DNA of 64,000 bases from Bradyrhizobium sp. 132 (GTDB taxonomy: Bacteria > Pseudomonadota > Alphaproteobacteria > Rhizobiales > Xanthobacteraceae). A program made the translations under genes and the position numbers. The stretch is from NCBI RefSeq assembly GCF_023074185.1, contig NZ_JADPKY010000024.1, positions 1-64,000 on the forward strand, read 5' to 3'. The notes beneath the pieces are model-generated. The model worked only from the letters and a program-made list of their open reading frames with translations, was not told the DNA's origin and searched no databases. Each line of letters begins with the position of its first letter. The stretch's first letter is position 1. Below are positions 7,514 to 15,324 of this stretch, one piece after another.

Positions 7514-8434
7514 TCACAGATCCTCCCGCAGCCCTTTGAAGAAGGGATGCCGCACCTTGCCCACGGCCGACTTTGCGCGGTACTCGATCTCGACGAGCAG
7601 CTTTGGTTCGACCCAGATGCCCTTGTGCCCGATGCGCTCGGTGTAGGGTTGCGTCTTTCGCTTCAGAGGCTCCAGGCGGTTGCGAAGCTCGGCAGCGGAC
7701 TTCTTGTCGAAGCCGTGGTCGACTTTGCCCGCATAGATCAATTCGTTCCCCTTGCGCCGAGCCAGGTACATTCCATCCCACTTGCCCTCATCCAGCGCGA
7801 AGCCGGCGATGGTCAGGGTTTCGCGTTGCGCGCAGGTCTTCTTGACCCAGTTGTTGCCGTGGCCGCTCGCATAAACACTGTCCCGCACTTTCGAGACCAC
7901 ACCCTCGATCCCGATCTTGCAGGCGTGCGCGAACATCTCGCGGCCGTCGATCTCGAAGCTTTCGCTAAATTGGACGTCGCTGCCGGCAATGATCTTCGTC
8001 AGCGCGGCCTTGCGCTGATCGAGGGGGAGCTTCCGCATATCCCGGCCATTGAGATAGAGCAGATCGAACGCAACCAGGACGATCTTGGTCGACGTCCCTT
8101 TGAGCTCGTTCTGCAACACCGAAAAATCCGTGGTGCCATCTGCGGCCGGTACCACGATTTCGCCATCGACGATCGCCGAGCTAGCCTTGATGTGCCAAGC
8201 ATCTGCAGCGACCTTCTTGAAGCGATTGGTCCAGTCATGACCGCGCCTGGTGAAAACCTTCACCGTTTCGTTGGCGAGATGCACCTGGACGCGATAGCCG
8301 TCGAACTTAATCTCATGGACCCAGCGATCGCCGGAGGGCACGCGGTCGATCGACGTCGCCAAGGCTGGCTCGATGAATCCGGGAAGCGGCGCCTTTACGC
8401 CGTTTGCCTCCGGTTTCTTTCGCTGAAACGCCAC
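7514..8434 (-). CDS. ATP-dependent DNA ligase, LigD-type ligase domain (stand-alone)
   Basis: A 306-residue enzyme with an adenylation domain and OB-fold. Motif I is EIKFDGYR, with the AMP-accepting Lys at residue 43. Further motifs are FTRRGHDW (63-68), DGEIVV (90-95), FDLLYL (123-128), EGVVSK (177-182) and NWVKKT (195-200). This matches the ligase domain of bacterial non-homologous end-joining LigD, without polymerase or nuclease domains. No Ku gene is in the window. It seals nicks or rejoined ends with ATP. Neighbours are a damaged gene upstream (2-base gap) and a small coupled gene downstream. Confidence 0.92.
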   Translation of the reverse strand: MAFQRKKPEANGVKAPLPGFIEPALATSIDRVPSGDRWVHEIKFDGYRVQVHLANETVKVFTRRGHDWTNRFKKVAADAWHIKASSAIVDGEIVVPAADGTTDFSVLQNELKGTSTKIVLVAFDLLYLNGRDMRKLPLDQRKAALTKIIAGSDVQFSESFEIDGREMFAHACKIGIEGVVSKVRDSVYASGHGNNWVKKTCAQRETLTIAGFALDEGKWDGMYLARRKGNELIYAGKVDHGFDKKSAAELRNRLEPLKRKTQPYTERIGHKGIWVEPKLLVEIEYRAKSAVGKVRHPFFKGLREDL

Positions 8435-8436
8435 GG

Positions 8437-8750
8437 CTAGACCAGGCGCAGGCTGAACTGCCGCAGGTCCTGGGCGGCGTAGCGGTCGACGAACTCCTGC
8501 AGGTGCGAGGGGACATCTGTGAGTTGCAGATTGAAGCGGTGCTGGATCTCGCGCGCGATGTCTTCGGATACGTCCTGATCGGGCGGCGGTACTCTCCAGC
8601 CATCAGATCCTGGATGACCGTCTCGAGATCCGAGGTCTCCATATCGGCTTCGCGCCAAGCGCGGCCGGCCCGCCCGAAATCATCGGCCACCAGGTACACG
8701 GTGGGCTCGTCATCAGGGACGATCGACGGCATCCAACGGGACTGACGCAT
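8437..8750 (-). pseudogene. Hypothetical gene with internal deletion and frameshift, upstream of ligase
   Basis: The first part reads MRQSRWMPSIVPDDEPTVYL..VADDFGRAGRAWRE..LMAGEY. The second part, in another frame, reads DVSEDIAREIQHRFNLQL..QFSLRLV. The frames meet near 8585-8605. From memory, related Bradyrhizobium proteins have about a dozen residues between these halves, so a small deletion appears to have shifted the frame. The protein family has no known function. It sits two bases before the ligase start, so readthrough translation could affect ligase expression. Confidence 0.65.
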
Positions 8751-8849
8751 ACACAACTCCAACGCCACGGAACCGGGATTCAATTTGACGCGACCTGATT
8801 TCGTTCCCGAAGCTGGCAATGCCTTTAACTATCCGCATAGGAGGAACAA

Positions 8850-9083
8850 TTGGCCGTCAACAAGCCCACCGGCGACAACGCGCGCAAAGGCGCCGTGAAA
8901 AAACGATCACAGACAAAGTCGACGCTCGGCGGTGCGTCCGCCTGGACCAAGCGCGACAAGAGCTCCGGCGAGTTCATGGCGGTCAAAAAACCGAAGAAAG
9001 GCAAGAAGGCCGCCAAGAAGTTCAAAGGCGTCCGGGTGGAGAAGAAGGCTGCGAAGAAGAAGGTCAAGAAAGCAAAGAGATAG
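8850..9083 (+). CDS. Very basic Lys-rich small protein with TTG start
   Basis: A 77-residue protein, MAVNKPTGDNARKGAVKKRS..GASAWTKRDKSSGEFMAVKK, ending in a Lys/Ala tail (KKAAKKKVKKAKR). The start codon is TTG at 8850, preceded by a perfect AGGAGG (8838-8843), which decides the start. The N-terminal KPTGDNARKGAVKKR block resembles small Bradyrhizobium proteins of unknown function. The charge and tail suggest DNA or RNA binding (inference). The other Lys-rich gene at 12,045 has the same AGGAGG-TTG arrangement. Confidence 0.75.
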   Translation: MAVNKPTGDNARKGAVKKRSQTKSTLGGASAWTKRDKSSGEFMAVKKPKKGKKAAKKFKGVRVEKKAAKKKVKKAKR

Positions 9084-9202
9084 CCGCAGATCCGCACTCC
9101 TCACCCTACTGGCCGGGATTGGCCGGGGCGCTATGGGAACTTTAGACGCGGCAAGCTATTGGACTAAGCTTTGCTTGCTAATAGAACCGCAAGCGCTCAA
9201 CT

Positions 9203-9237
9203 CGGCCCCCGACTGTCCTAACAGCGGGGCCGTTTTT
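9203..9237 (+). terminator. Rho-independent terminator
   Basis: A stem CGGCCCC / GGGGCCG is followed directly by TTTTT. It is 120 bases beyond the stop of the Lys-rich gene. The rest of the 9084-9515 gap shows no supported gene. Confidence 0.75.
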
Positions 9238-9515
9238 AATTTGCGATGTGACGTCACACTTTTCACGGCGAGCCGCGCTCGAGGCGGCGATTCAACATCC
9301 GCCCGCTATTGCGGTTTCCTGAGTCAATTTCGACTTCGGGTACTTCTAGCTCTCGCTGATTCCCAGTGGTGGTTTCCGGTGACAGAGAGTGCTGGTACCT
9401 CCGCCAAAGGTTGTTCTGCATCCGCTAAGGGGGACCTCTATGACAATCTCCGCCAGAAAGTGTCCTCTCTACGCAAAAATAGGCTGGCTCGAAGAGCGGG
9501 ACATTCTTGTCCTCG

Positions 9516-9743
9516 TTAGGCGAAGGGAGGTACCTCCACCAAGGTGCCGATCAATCGCAACAGAGCTTGCTGCTCTGGCCCTTTCACATCACGCAAAAAC
9601 TCCCCTAGCTCAATGTGAGATAGATGCCCGCCAGACGGAGCATTCGGCTGATGAATAATGAAGGCGTGGCCATTCATCGGTTCGCGTCCGATAAACCAAG
9701 TGTCGCCGTTCGGGCTTCGATAGAGTTCTCGCCTGTCAGACAT
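9516..9743 (-). CDS. Small hypothetical protein, 75 aa
   Basis: The product starts MSDRRELYRSPNGDTWFIG and includes HAFIIHQPNAPSGGHLSHIE and LLRLIGTLVE. It is a well-conserved type of short rhizobial protein with no known function. The start at 9743 is chosen because GGAGGA lies just before it; an in-frame ATG four codons upstream has no such site. Confidence 0.75.
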   Translation of the reverse strand: MSDRRELYRSPNGDTWFIGREPMNGHAFIIHQPNAPSGGHLSHIELGEFLRDVKGPEQQALLRLIGTLVEVPPFA

Positions 9744-9856
9744 AGCTTCCTCCATAAAGGTGGAGTGCAGGGACCGTTAACGGGACAAGTTGAGCAGGCC
9801 GCGTAATCAGTGTCCAATATGGCAAACGCGGGCGAGTTCCATAGCAACCACGAGGC

Positions 9857-10585
9857 TCAGCGTGTTTCATGCTGCGGCTGATCTTCCTTCATACCGCGAG
9901 CCACGATCTGGAGCGCGCCGTCCGGGAGCGAACGCTTTAGCGCCTGCGCTTCGTCCCAGGGTGCCCGCATCCAGATCTCGACCTGTTCCGGCGTCGTCAG
10001 GATCACTGGCATCGCCTTTGGGTGAACAGCGAATACCTCGGCGTTCGCCTCCGTCGTAAGAAAGGCATAGAGGTCGTTCGTTGTCTCGCCTTCCTTGACC
10101 TTCCGAACGGACGTCCAGTTGGCCCAGATGCCGGCGAAGCAAGCGAGGGGGCGGCTCTCGTCGATGGAAAACCAGATGTCGCCGCCCTTTGCCTTGTTGA
10201 ACTCGCTGAACGAGTCGAACGGCACCACGCAACGGTTCTCGACGCCGAGCCAGCGGGCCCAGTGTTTGCTCTCCACGTTGCGGATGTTGGTCGTGCCGCC
10301 GTCCGGCTCCATCCGCAGCAGTTCCTTAAAGTCTACCGACTTGCCTTTGGATTCTAGTTTGTCAGCTCGCTTCTTCGTTGCGTCCATGATGGCCTTCTGC
10401 GACGACGGCATGCCCCACCGCGCCATGACGATCTCTCGTCTATTAGAAGCGTTGCGAACGATTGGCGCTGGATAGTCCGGAAAGATGCCGGGCATGCTCG
10501 GTAGGTTGCCGACTTTGCTATTGAGCGCTCCGAACAAGCGCCGAATCGCATCGACGTTTTTCGTCATCGAGTAAAGATTACACAT
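9857..10585 (-). CDS. SRAP (SOS response-associated peptidase) family protein, YedK/HMCES-like
   Basis: A 242-residue protein starting MCNLYS. In this family Cys2, exposed after removal of Met1, forms a covalent link with abasic sites in single-stranded DNA. Other expected residues are present: Asn in GTTNIRNVE (about 100-105), Glu in FDSFSEF (about 128), and His in HPKAMPVIL (188). The protein shields abasic sites at forks and keeps them from cleavage. It fits the repair and stress theme of the region. The gene reads on the same strand as the next gene upstream, two bases away. Confidence 0.93.
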   Translation of the reverse strand: MCNLYSMTKNVDAIRRLFGALNSKVGNLPSMPGIFPDYPAPIVRNASNRREIVMARWGMPSSQKAIMDATKKRADKLESKGKSVDFKELLRMEPDGGTTNIRNVESKHWARWLGVENRCVVPFDSFSEFNKAKGGDIWFSIDESRPLACFAGIWANWTSVRKVKEGETTNDLYAFLTTEANAEVFAVHPKAMPVILTTPEQVEIWMRAPWDEAQALKRSLPDGALQIVARGMKEDQPQHETR

Positions 10586-10587
10586 CC

Positions 10588-10854
10588 TCAGGTATCCTGA
10601 TCGATCTGACGAGGTCGCAGGCCCAGCTGCAATAGCGTCGCGCTAGGCCTGCGGCCTGTCTTGGCACACTTGCTGCAGCGGAGACGACTCGCAAGATCAT
10701 GGACAAAGGTCGTCGGCGGGTGACGCAACTCGGCCAAGTCAACGTCTCGCTTTGTCTTACCGCGAGAGCATTCTATTTCGAGCCACTGGTAACCCCCGTT
10801 CACAGCTTGGTCGATCGACGGCAATGGGTCGATCGGACCGCCGTTGGCCCACAT
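10588..10854 (-). CDS. Zinc-ribbon-like small protein missing one cysteine
   Basis: An 88-residue protein. It contains [19 protein letters not shown] and then [19 protein letters not shown]. Related rhizobial proteins have two CxxC pairs. Here the second pair is intact (Cys60, Cys63), but the first reads C-S-R-G (Cys29, Gly32). The codon is GGT, one base from the Cys codon TGT. Zinc binding may be lost or altered. The gene ends two bases before the SRAP start, suggesting an operon. The exact start is uncertain. Confidence 0.65.
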   Translation of the reverse strand: MWANGGPIDPLPSIDQAVNGGYQWLEIECSRGKTKRDVDLAELRHPPTTFVHDLASRLRCSKCAKTGRRPSATLLQLGLRPRQIDQDT

Positions 10855-11280
10855 TCGCTCGTTCCGACTTTCGCAGAGGAGCTTGTCGGCCGTCTAGATC
10901 AGCGCCTTCACAGAGACGGCGGGTTTGGCCTGTGCACGAGCGTCATCGAGAAGGCCTGCCAGTATTCAGCCGTTCCAGGAAGCAAAAATGATATTGAGAG
11001 TGTGGCACTCGATCGGGCTTGCAGGCTCAATTTTTTTAAGCGTATCCGGCCCGCAATTTCGTGGCCGAAAAGATTGTCGAATGCGCTTCGCTTCACACCC
11101 AAACGCTGGGCGGGTTGACCGAGGCAGGCAGACGCGCTGTGGCAGAGCTTGCGGCTGAGGTCGCGGAGAACAATTGAGCTCTGAGATACTTATAGATGTC
11201 GGCTGTTTGGCTTGAATGAACATGACCCGCTAGGTCGCGGCAAGCTAGGCAACGGCGCAGTCTCTAAGGGAGAGGCGACC
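10855..11280. other. Unresolved stretch with possible gene remnants
   Basis: On the plus strand a short in-frame tail, AEKIVECASLHTQTLGGLTE.., ends ..AAEVAENN at the stop near 11176 and looks like real coding sequence. Its frame is closed upstream by a stop at about 11037. Just before it, in another frame, MILRVWHSIGLAGSIFLS begins like a signal peptide. A frameshifted small gene is possible but not proven. Confidence 0.3.
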
Positions 11281-11490
11281 CTAACGAAGCGGCCTTTTCA
11301 ATACGTCGGCATGATCCGTCTCAAGCGGTGGTACTTCGCCATCCAGCCATTCCTGCTCTTCGGCCAAAGCGCGCCACGCCTGTTCCATGCGCCGGTACCG
11401 CTTGTAAGCTGGACTATCCTTTGAGGGCTCTCCTTCTGCGAGCATGGCGCAGTTATCGGCGTTCTCTTTGTAAATCTCGGATGGCTTCAT
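11281..11490 (-). CDS. Small hypothetical protein, 69 aa
   Basis: The product starts MKPSEIYKENADNCAMLAEG and continues YKRYRRMEQAWRALAEEQEW. It is helical and charged, similar to short proteins of Bradyrhizobium with the M-K-P-S-E-I-Y-x-E-N-A-x-N-C start. The ATG follows a GGAG site. Function unknown. It is one of several short helical proteins in this 9-14 kb stretch. Confidence 0.72.
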   Translation of the reverse strand: MKPSEIYKENADNCAMLAEGEPSKDSPAYKRYRRMEQAWRALAEEQEWLDGEVPPLETDHADVLKRPLR

Positions 11491-11652
11491 GAAAGAGGCT
11501 CCTTCGCCACGAAAAGTAGTCAAGCGCCGTAAAAGTTCGATATCCGGAAAACTCTGGAAGTTTGCCAAATTGGTAATAACTCAGAAAACAGCTCAGCGAA
11601 TTGGCGCACAATGACTGGTAGTTAGCGGCGCCGGATCAAACTGAAAGCGCAA

Positions 11653-12045
11653 CTAGCGCTTCGATTTCTTGCCCTTCTTCGCGGTCTTTTTTGGTGCAAC
11701 CTTCTTTGCAGTTTTTGTTGGCGCGCGTTTAGCCGGTTTTTTGGGAGCGGCCTTCTTTGCGGCCTTCTTCGATTGCTCTGCAGTGTTCTGAGAACGGGAC
11801 GTTCTCTTCTTCGCCATTGCCGCCGCCACTCTCTTGTTGGCTCTCATAGGGGCAGGTCCGCGCTTCTTCCGAGCGAACAGTGGAGCTGGCGTGGCCGCAG
11901 CGTCGGTCGCTTCCGGGATGCAGACCTGTTCGTTCGTAGTTGCTGCAACCGCCTCGGGATCTGGCTTGAGCGCTGCTGACGCAGTGTCCACGATTTCTGT
12001 AACCGTGTCTGAAATCCTATCGACTATTGATTTTTTCTTCGCCAA
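11653..12045 (-). CDS. Histone H1-like Lys/Ala/Pro-rich protein
   Basis: A 130-residue protein. The N-terminal 45 residues are mixed (VDRISDTVTEIVDTASAALK). From about residue 60 it is a basic tail of KKAAPKKPAKRAP and KKVAPKKTAKK repeats, as in bacterial H1-like proteins that bind DNA without sequence preference. The start is TTG at 12045, five bases after a perfect AGGAGG, and no ATG alternative exists. It could compact DNA in stationary or stressed cells (family-based inference). Confidence 0.78.
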   Translation of the reverse strand: MAKKKSIVDRISDTVTEIVDTASAALKPDPEAVAATTNEQVCIPEATDAAATPAPLFARKKRGPAPMRANKRVAAAMAKKRTSRSQNTAEQSKKAAKKAAPKKPAKRAPTKTAKKVAPKKTAKKGKKSKR

Positions 12046-12124
12046 GTGAGCCTCCTGAGTGGATGAGAATAGCTGCCGCTACGTGGACACCAACGACCGT
12101 CCGTATGGATCGAATCGGCATCCG

Positions 12125-12313
12125 TCATATGGAGGCGTTCGGATCGGCCGGTTTCGGCGACGGAAGCCCGTATTCCGCTGCCCGTTTCGCCGCGAGCTTA
12201 CGGTACGATTGTGCTTGGGCTATCAATTGATTCTTGAAATTTGAATCAGGTTTGGCCGCCGCCAAGGCTTCAAGCTGAACTGCCCGCTCAAGATATTCAT
12301 TTAGCAGTTTCAC
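12125..12313 (-). CDS. Small helical protein, 62 aa
   Basis: The product MKLLNEYLERAVQLEALAAA..QAQSYRKLAAKRAAEYG ends in a Pro-rich tail. It is entirely helical in appearance. The gene follows the 89-aa gene on the same strand by five bases, so the two probably form an operon driven by the EcfG-type promoter at 12627-12651. Function unknown. Confidence 0.7.
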   Translation of the reverse strand: MKLLNEYLERAVQLEALAAAKPDSNFKNQLIAQAQSYRKLAAKRAAEYGLPSPKPADPNASI

Positions 12314-12318
12314 GAACC

Positions 12319-12588
12319 CTACTTCCCCACGCCGCCCTCTCGTCGCGCCAGGCTGTTTTTGGCGGCCTTCAATAGACCGTCCAACTGCGCTGGCGGGGCA
12401 CTGTTTGGCTTGGTCAACCAGTCGCTCATCTGGGCCGCCTGTTCTGCCTGATCCGCACGCTTCATCAGAAGCTCGCGTTCGGTACCGGGAGCAAGCCGCT
12501 CAGCCGCTTCCCTGAACTTCGCCGCCTGTTCCATAAGGCGATTCGTGAATGTCTGGGTATGCGTGACCCGACGGCGTCGCTCGCTCAT
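12319..12588 (-). CDS. Small charged helical protein with EcfG promoter, 89 aa
   Basis: The product starts MSERRRRVTHTQTFTNRLME and is rich in Ala, Glu and Arg (AAKFREAAERLAPGTERELL, MKRADQAEQAAQM). No family is recognised. A clear EcfG-type promoter lies 39 bases upstream, so it is likely part of the general stress response. The 62-aa gene downstream (five-base gap) probably shares its transcript. Confidence 0.75.
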   Translation of the reverse strand: MSERRRRVTHTQTFTNRLMEQAAKFREAAERLAPGTERELLMKRADQAEQAAQMSDWLTKPNSAPPAQLDGLLKAAKNSLARREGGVGK

Positions 12589-12626
12589 GTCTCACCTCCC
12601 ACCTTGCATAGGGATCTTGACACCAC

Positions 12627-12651
12627 AACGGGGCGTGGGAACATAAGTTCC
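12627..12651 (-). promoter_or_regulatory. EcfG-type promoter of the 12588/12313 gene pair
   Basis: AACG (12627-12630) and GTTCC (12647-12651) are 16 bases apart. On the minus strand this is GGAAC-N16-CGTT, the full EcfG consensus, ending 38 bases before the ATG at 12588. Confidence 0.7.
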
Positions 12652-12718
12652 ACTGCAGGAACAACAAACGGAAAGGCGATGTCGCTGAGATCGTGTCACG
12701 TCAAACCTAGAAGTCGTA

Positions 12719-12874
12719 TTGGAAGAGGTTTGCAGTGAGCTTCCGAAGGGCGGCGACCACGACGCTCGGAAGATGGTGGCGGACCGGCTTCTGAAAGCTG
12801 CGGAAGCGGGACGGCATTCTCTTGGGGAGCATCGTCCCGTTGGCCCTCGGGCATTGGCAGAAGCGGCGAAGTAG
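12719..12874 (+). CDS. Short helical protein, possibly missing its original start
   Basis: The frame reads NLEVVLEEVCSELPKGGDHD.. then ARKMVADRLLKAAEAG, and ends ..GPRALAEAAK. This looks like a known type of short rhizobial protein that begins M-N-L-E-V-V-L. Here the codon before Asn (12704) is TCA instead of ATG, and the frame is closed further upstream by a TGA. TTG at 12719 is the first possible start and gives 51 residues. The gene may be start-less and therefore inactive. Confidence 0.5.
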   Translation: MEEVCSELPKGGDHDARKMVADRLLKAAEAGRHSLGEHRPVGPRALAEAAK

Positions 12875-12906
12875 TTGGCGTCTGAATAGCCGACAAGGGT
12901 AGGTAT

Positions 12907-13251
12907 ATGGCGTCAGTCCTCTTAGTTGAAGACGAGTCGCTTATCCGCGTGATGGTGGCGGATATGCTGGCGGAGCTAGGTCACACAGTGGCCGGGGAAG
13001 CGGGCGATGTGGCACACGGCCTCATGCTTGCTTCGGCACCGGGCGTGGAAGCCGCCATTTTGGACGTAAACCTTGGCAAGGAAAGTTCTGAACCAATCGC
13101 AGAGGCGCTGCAAAGCGGAGGCATTCCGTTTGCATTTGCTACCGAGTATAACGCGGATGGGATACCGACCGCCTTCAAAGGCCATCCATTCTTGCGCAAG
13201 CCATTTCTAATCGAAGAGCTTGAAAGCTGCTTGGGGACTCTTCTGCGCTAA
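12907..13251 (+). CDS. Stand-alone receiver-domain response regulator
   Basis: A 114-residue CheY-like receiver with no output domain. The acidic pocket is VEDESLI (Glu8-Asp9-Glu10), the phospho-acceptor Asp is in AAILDVNLGK (about residue 53), and the conserved Lys is in FLRKPF (about 98). Single-domain receivers act through protein partners. In Bradyrhizobium many are phosphorylated by HWE-type kinases. The kinase is not in the window. The gene is convergent with a broken receiver gene and overlaps its end by four bases. Confidence 0.88.
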   Translation: MASVLLVEDESLIRVMVADMLAELGHTVAGEAGDVAHGLMLASAPGVEAAILDVNLGKESSEPIAEALQSGGIPFAFATEYNADGIPTAFKGHPFLRKPFLIEELESCLGTLLR

Positions 13252-13591
13252 CAAACGCCGGTTGTTTGTTGCATCACGCGGGCTAATTCTTCTTCAGAAA
13301 ACGGCTTACGGAGCATGGGGAAGCCGTCACGTCTGCGCTCACGGCCCGATAGTTGCAAGACCTTCAGCTTTGGCCGAACACGCGTGGCACGCTCAGCCAA
13401 TTCGTACCCATCCATGCCCGGCATATTGATATCCGTGATCAGGATCGAAACATCTTCGTTCTTTGTCAGCGTATCCAGACTTCCGGGCCGCTGTGTGCGC
13501 ATACTACCTCGCAACCAAGGTCTTCAAGCATGCACGCGAGCACGTCGAGCACGGCTTCATCATCATCGACAACTAGAACTGTATGCCTCAT
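13248..13591 (-). pseudogene. Receiver-domain response regulator broken by a one-base deletion
   Basis: The start MRHTVLVVDDDEAVLDVLAC.. runs to CAHSGPEV. Another frame then continues LDTLTKNEDVSILITDINMP..GMDGYELAER and FPMLRKPFSEEEL. Joining the two frames gives a complete CheY-like receiver with Asp pocket (VDDDE), acceptor Asp (ITDINMPGMDG) and Lys (RKPF). The switch occurs at 13476-13480, where GAA GTC TGG ATA would become GAA GTC CTG GAT if one C were restored. An EcfG-like promoter (13613-13637) precedes it. Confidence 0.8.
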
Positions 13592-13612
13592 GGAGAGCAC
13601 CTTCGCAGAATA

Positions 13613-13637
13613 AACATGCGCGAATGGCTGAGGTTCC
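13613..13637 (-). promoter_or_regulatory. Possible EcfG-type promoter of the broken receiver gene
   Basis: AACA (13613-13616) and GTTCC (13633-13637) are 16 bases apart. On the minus strand this is GGAAC-N16-TGTT, one mismatch from consensus in the -10 element. It lies 22 bases before the ATG at 13591. Confidence 0.4.
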
Positions 13638-13712
13638 CCGGCGAATGCCGGAGGGATTGTGTGCACTTTTAACCCAAGCTAATGCAGCGGCTCCAGGAGT
13701 GAATGTTGGGGC

Positions 13713-13859
13713 ATGACCTCTGCCCAGTACCGCGCAATTGAAGCTCTTTGCCTACACCAAGCGGCGCTGTCATCAACCCCCGGTGCGCGAGACGAATTGC
13801 TGCGAATGGCGCAAGAGTATGCAAGCTTTGCCGCTGCGCTAGAGTGCCGGCAGGAATAG
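13713..13859 (+). CDS. Small helical protein, 48 aa
   Basis: The product MTSAQYRAIEALCLHQAALS.. followed by ARDELLRMAQEYASFAAALE is helical with coding-like composition. It resembles other very short rhizobial proteins. The upstream base run CTCCAGGAG includes an AGGAG site, though about 15 bases from the ATG. No function can be given. Confidence 0.5.
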   Translation: MTSAQYRAIEALCLHQAALSSTPGARDELLRMAQEYASFAAALECRQE

Positions 13860-13894
13860 ACCCTTAAGCGTCGGCGCGAGGGTCTAGGCTCTGG

Positions 13895-14077
13895 TCAGTT
13901 TTGTTCGTCCGAAACATCGGCGAATCGGCCCGACTTGCCGAGCGCCTGTTCACTCTCCGCTAGGGTTCGGTAGCTCCGTTCCATCGCTTCCAGGTAGTGG
14001 CGGCTGAATGCATCCTTGGCGGTTTCCAGCGCCACCCGATATCGTTCCGCTAGTTCAAGGTATTTGTCTGCTTTCAT
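13895..14077 (-). CDS. Small helical protein, 60 aa
   Basis: The product MKADKYLELAERYRVALETA.. followed by HYLEAMERSYRTLAESE is amphipathic and helical with a polar C-terminus. It resembles the 69-aa protein at 11.3 kb in general build (Y-x-E-x-A start, ..R-x-L-A-E-x-E). The start is set at this ATG because the longer frame adds Arg-rich sequence. Function unknown. Confidence 0.7.
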   Translation of the reverse strand: MKADKYLELAERYRVALETAKDAFSRHYLEAMERSYRTLAESEQALGKSGRFADVSDEQN

Positions 14078-14409
14078 GCCTTTCCATCTTGCTCCGTGGT
14101 TCCGTCTTTCGCGTTGCGATCCATAAAACTCCCCACGTCGTTTGACGCTTGGCAAGTCACCTTGATGCATGTCGAGAGTTACGGTCCGGCACCATCACGG
14201 TTTCAGGCGGAAGAGGTCGCTTCCATCCTTTCCGGTCCACCTCCCTACGATCATATTGGTCGAAGAAAGCCATTTCCCACCTGTTAGGAACCTGTCTGGC
14301 GCCGCACGATTGAATCGCGTTTAGGAAACAGATGCCGGAATTTGCCTGGATGCCATTCGAGCGGCCCGCGTAGAACTAAGCCGGCAATCGGTTCGGGTCA
14401 CGGGACGCG
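14078..14409. other. Intergenic stretch, no supported gene
   Basis: No convincing frame. A GTTCC near 14100 lacks the partner box for an EcfG promoter. The right part runs into the open frame that precedes the paralogue fragment at 14410. Confidence 0.4.
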
Positions 14410-14526
14410 GTGAAGGTGCTGGACCGAATCATCGACTTGCTCGACAGCGATGAAGTTGATGCAGCGTTGTCCCGCATCGACGAACGAAGTCACTTCAGGA
14501 GTCATGGATTAGAGGCAGCGCCGTGA
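14410..14526 (+). pseudogene. Fragment related to the tail of the next gene
   Basis: From GTG at 14410 the frame reads MKVLDRIIDLLDSDEVDAAL..SRIDERSHF. This aligns by eye with the end of the next gene (VEKLMDALTNDDVLAAISRI..EGRQRF). It therefore looks like a truncated paralogue lying head to tail with it. The frame is open upstream to a stop at about 14376 without an ATG. It could also be a tiny intact gene. Confidence 0.4.
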
Positions 14527-14573
14527 GCCATTCAGTTTGGTAATATGTCAGCGTCGAGAACGATTGCGTAAAG

Positions 14574-14882
14574 GTGTTCGCTTCCTGCGATTCTGCCGTC
14601 GAATGGCTTAGGAAGAACGATCCTGAAGCCACCGCAGTTGAATACCCGATTGAAGAAGAGCACGTGCCCTCAATTGTACCCAAGCGATCAGATATTCAGA
14701 CCTTGATATCTGCCTTCTTGGAAGCGCGTTCGGTGTTGAGCAACTATCTGGTGCCCGGCGTCCCGCGCAATGCAGAGTTCACAGTGGAAAAGCTGATGGA
14801 CGCGCTCACGAATGACGACGTCTTGGCTGCAATCAGCCGGATCGAAGGACGACAGCGCTTCGGTGTAGTTGAGGTTGAGTGA
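14574..14882 (+). CDS. Hypothetical protein, about 102 aa, start uncertain
   Basis: The product contains FASCDSAVEWLRKNDPEATA, which resembles the VF-x-A-x-W-x-x-x-ND-PE motif of small rhizobial proteins. A helical half follows, with EARSVLSNYLVPGVPRNAEF and NDDVLAAISRIEGRQRFGVV. The frame is open back to 14544 (..VENDCVKV..) and that extension also looks coding, but no ATG is present. GTG at 14574 is a provisional start. Function unknown. Confidence 0.55.
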   Translation: MFASCDSAVEWLRKNDPEATAVEYPIEEEHVPSIVPKRSDIQTLISAFLEARSVLSNYLVPGVPRNAEFTVEKLMDALTNDDVLAAISRIEGRQRFGVVEVE

Positions 14883-15003
14883 AGCACGCACGGCTTCGAG
14901 ACGCCAACGTCAGCACGCTCGATCCGCCGGATCTCACTCTCGCAAGCTGGCCCTACGCAGCGCTTCATAATAATGATCTCTATCTTCTTGTCTCTTAAGA
15001 TAG

Positions 15004-15324
15004 TTGACAGAACCCCTCGAGATACGTTCATCGCCAATCAATGCGGGCAGTGTTGCAATAGGCGAGGAAGAGCATTTCGTCTTGGGTTCATCGCGGCCCT
15101 ATCGGGCTTCGCTGCTTCCGCTGCTTGCCTCCACATGTACGTCCACGGTCGCGTTGGCTGATCTACTTGTCTGGAATGTTTACCCGCGGCTTATTGGTCG
15201 ACAAATCGAAATAGCGACCGTTTTTGGATGGGCGCTCGGTTTGGCGACGCTCGTCGCTGTTCGCCGACGCAACCGATTCATAGATGAGCATGAAAGCGAC
15301 ACTCCTGAAGTTTTACGCCGGTGA
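15004..15324 (+). CDS. Possible small membrane protein (doubtful)
   Basis: The frame starts at TTG and has two hydrophobic segments (LLPLLASTCTSTVALADLLV and IATVFGWALGLATLVAV), then a charged tail RRRNRFIDEHESD. It overlaps the start of the J-domain gene by 41 bases. No ribosome-binding site and no family are recognised, so it may be chance. Confidence 0.3.
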   Translation: MTEPLEIRSSPINAGSVAIGEEEHFVLGSSRPYRASLLPLLASTCTSTVALADLLVWNVYPRLIGRQIEIATVFGWALGLATLVAVRRRNRFIDEHESDTPEVLRR

